Assembly: GCA_029933365.1 (NCBI GenBank)
Contig: JAOZOH010000131.1
Location: forward strand, 1 to 7,499
Origin: Desulfuromusa sp.
Lineage (GTDB): Bacteria > Desulfobacterota > Desulfuromonadia > Desulfuromonadales > Geopsychrobacteraceae
Length of the DNA stretch: 7,499 bases
Reading direction: 5' to 3'
In this document: positions 6,286 to 7,499 of the stretch, piece after piece
Layout: the number at the start of each line of letters is the position of its first letter
Numbering within the stretch: the first letter of the stretch is position 1
Notes under the pieces: generated by a model
The model's input: only the letters and a program-made list of their open reading frames with translations
What the model was told of the DNA's origin: nothing
The model's database searches: none
Position numbers and translations under genes: made by a program

Positions 6286-6300
6286 GTCCTAATAAAGGAC
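6286..6300. repeat. Small hairpin next to a GGACAGGCAC motif upstream of the transposase
   Basis: GTCCT-AATAA-AGGAC forms a 5-bp stem with a 5-base loop, immediately followed by AGGCACTT. GGACAGGCAC (6297-6306) has a partial inverted match, GTGCC, at 6345-6349. I associate GGACAGGCAC-type sequences with the surroundings of this transposase family, from memory. It could be part of the element's recognised end. A run of eight T at 6270-6277 lies upstream without a stem before it. Confidence 0.35.
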
Positions 6301-6313
6301 AGGCACTTATCAA

Positions 6314-6342
6314 TTGACATCAAGTTTCCCCTGTATTATCTT
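6314..6342 (+). promoter_or_regulatory. Sigma-70 promoter of the transposase gene
   Basis: A perfect TTGACA (6314-6319) is followed after 17 bases by TATCTT (6337-6342, 4 of 6). Transcription would start near 6350, leaving a 25-base leader with AAGGA at 6360-6364. This argues that translation begins at 6374 and not at the TTG inside the -35 box. Confidence 0.55.
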
Positions 6343-6373
6343 CCGTGCCGACACTACAAAAAGGAATCCACCC

Positions 6374-7411
6374 ATGACCATGCCTCGCTACACCCAGTTA
6401 TCCCTTGAAGACACCCCTTGGTATCACTGCGTTTCACGCTGTGTCCGCCGTGCATATTTATGCGGAGTTGATTCTGTGACCGATCAAAGTTATGAGCATC
6501 GGCGTGACTGGGTAGCGCAACGTATCAAGCAGCTTGCGGCGGTATTTACTATTGATGTCGCCGCTTATGCTGTGATGAGTAACCATTATCATATCGTTGT
6601 GCGAGTTGATAATGAGCGTAATTATGAATTGTCAACAGAAGAGGTCATGAACCGTTGGACTCAGTTGTATAAAGGCCCAGTTCTGATTAACCGTTATTTG
6701 TCAGAACAACGGAGTGAAATGAGCGAAAGTGAACTGTTTATGGTTGATGAACTTGCAACTGTTTACCGGGAACGATTATCTGATTTGTCGTGGTTTATGA
6801 AGAACTTGAATGAATATATTGCCCGTAAAGCTAATAAAGAGGATAGGGTGAGGGGGCACTTTTGGGAAAGTCGTTTTAAGTGCCAGTCACTGTTAGATGA
6901 AAAAGCACTGCTTGCTGCAATGGCTTACGTTGATTTAAATCCGGTACGGGCAAAGATTGCTGAATTGCCAGAGAAGTCAGAATTTACTTCGATTTGTGAA
7001 CGAATTAATGATCTTCATCGGGATCAACAAGCTGAAAAAGTTGCAGGTAGTTTTGAAAATAATACGCAGATTTCTTTAGAGCTACCAACCGCACCGTTGA
7101 TGCAATTTGATCATAGGGCTCAAACGAGCACGGCAATCCCTTTTGCGTTGCACGATTATATCGAACTGGTTGATTGGGTCGGGCGAGCCGTTCATCCAGA
7201 TAAATCTGGTGCTATTGATGAGATTGTACCGCCAATACTGCGCCGTATGGGTATCGATCCTGCTCTGTTTGTTCAATGTGCTTGTGGAATTATGGATCTG
7301 TTTGGAGTCACTGTCGGCTCTTCAGAGAATATGGCTGCTTGCAGTGCCAGGCGGCAGGTGAAGTTTTTACATGGGATGAAAGCCGCACGGCAGCTGCTGA
7401 GTGCGGCTTAA
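6374..7411 (+). CDS. REP-associated tyrosine transposase (Y1/IS200-like, HUH)
   Basis: This 345-residue protein is a single-strand-specific HUH nuclease of the TnpA-REP type, thought to mobilise or cut short palindromic repeats. The start YTQLSLEDTPWYHCVSRCVR is characteristic. The metal-binding HxH is His71-Tyr-His73 in MSNHYHIVV, and Tyr148 in FMKNLNEYIARKAN is the likely attacking tyrosine. HFWESRFK and YVDLNPVRA follow, as in the family. The C-terminal 90 residues (VDWVGRAVHPDKSG, PPILRRMGID) belong to the long form of these proteins. All catalytic residues are present and no break is visible, so it may be functional. ATG 6374 is chosen for its AAGGA 9 bases upstream and the promoter before it; ATG 6380 is also possible. 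It is a separate transcription unit from the toxin-antitoxin pair. Confidence 0.9.
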   Translation: MTMPRYTQLSLEDTPWYHCVSRCVRRAYLCGVDSVTDQSYEHRRDWVAQRIKQLAAVFTIDVAAYAVMSNHYHIVVRVDNERNYELSTEEVMNRWTQLYKGPVLINRYLSEQRSEMSESELFMVDELATVYRERLSDLSWFMKNLNEYIARKANKEDRVRGHFWESRFKCQSLLDEKALLAAMAYVDLNPVRAKIAELPEKSEFTSICERINDLHRDQQAEKVAGSFENNTQISLELPTAPLMQFDHRAQTSTAIPFALHDYIELVDWVGRAVHPDKSGAIDEIVPPILRRMGIDPALFVQCACGIMDLFGVTVGSSENMAACSARRQVKFLHGMKAARQLLSAA

Positions 7412-7426
7412 AATCATGAAGGAAAG

Positions 7427-7443
7427 GATAATTTGTAATTATC
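7427..7443. repeat. Perfect 7-bp hairpin after the transposase
   Basis: GATAATT-TGT-AATTATC forms a perfect 7-bp stem with a 3-base loop, 15 bases after the transposase stop. It is AT-rich and not followed by a T-run, so it is a poor intrinsic terminator. It may be a structured end recognised by the transposase. Confidence 0.45.
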
Positions 7444-7471
7444 TCGAAAGGAAAAGTTTTGGTGAGACAGC

Positions 7472-7490
7472 GTCGGACATCCTTCCTGAC
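7472..7490. repeat. Imperfect hairpin downstream of the transposase (REP-like candidate)
   Basis: GTCGG (7472-7476) can pair with CTGAC (7486-7490), including one G-T pair, around a 9-base loop. REP sequences mobilised by this transposase family are imperfect hairpins of about this size, but one copy at the window edge is weak support. Confidence 0.25.
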
Positions 7491-7499
7491 TAAAGAATA

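Noticed and set aside
6314..6373. Extended N-terminus of the transposase from the TTG at 6314
   Set aside because: That TTG is part of a perfect -35 box and the extra 20 residues do not fit the family start; ATG 6374 has a ribosome site.
1..7499. Matching terminal inverted repeats and target-site duplication that would bound the whole region as one transposon
   Set aside because: I found no matching pair by eye; the left transposase end and the right edge are not included in the window.

Overview
The window reads as an accessory region of a Proteobacterium, most likely a gammaproteobacterium. This rests on the gene families: a long REP-associated (Y1, IS200-like) tyrosine transposase, the N-terminus of an integrase-type transposase common in that class, a Phd/PIN toxin-antitoxin pair and an AlgI/DltB-like MBOAT. 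No rRNA, tRNA or housekeeping gene is present, so the assignment is an inference. Base composition is mosaic: about 25-35% GC in some genes and about 45-55% in others, sometimes changing inside a single gene.

Layout. (1) 1-267, minus strand: the N-terminal stub of an integrase-type transposase, stopped early. A 36-bp duplication lies just upstream of it. (2) 508-5446, plus strand: five genes in a row. They encode an LnmK/Pnap_2097-type double hot-dog acyltransferase-like protein, a discrete acyl carrier protein, a membrane-bound O-acyltransferase (MBOAT), a membrane-anchored SGNH/DltD-AlgJ-like protein and a membrane family 2 glycosyltransferase. A 215-bp unexplained stretch separates the carrier protein from the MBOAT. 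(3) 5447-5635: an intergenic region with an imperfect inverted repeat, then a good promoter overlapping a small palindrome. (4) 5648-6253: a Phd/YefM antitoxin and PIN toxin pair. (5) 6254-7499: a REP-associated tyrosine transposase with its own promoter and small hairpins on both sides.

How the genes may work together (inference). The five-gene block has the parts of a cell-surface acylation system of the Dlt type: an enzyme that loads an acyl group on a carrier protein, the carrier, an MBOAT that moves the acyl group across or within the membrane, and an SGNH partner. It differs in the loader. In place of an adenylating ligase such as DltA there is an LnmK-like protein; LnmK of the leinamycin pathway makes propionyl-ACP from methylmalonyl-CoA. 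A glycosyltransferase at the end suggests that the acceptor is a glycan or glycolipid. This combination is the most interesting content of the window. The transposase fragment, toxin-antitoxin pair, repeats and composition shifts all fit a region assembled by transfer and recombination.
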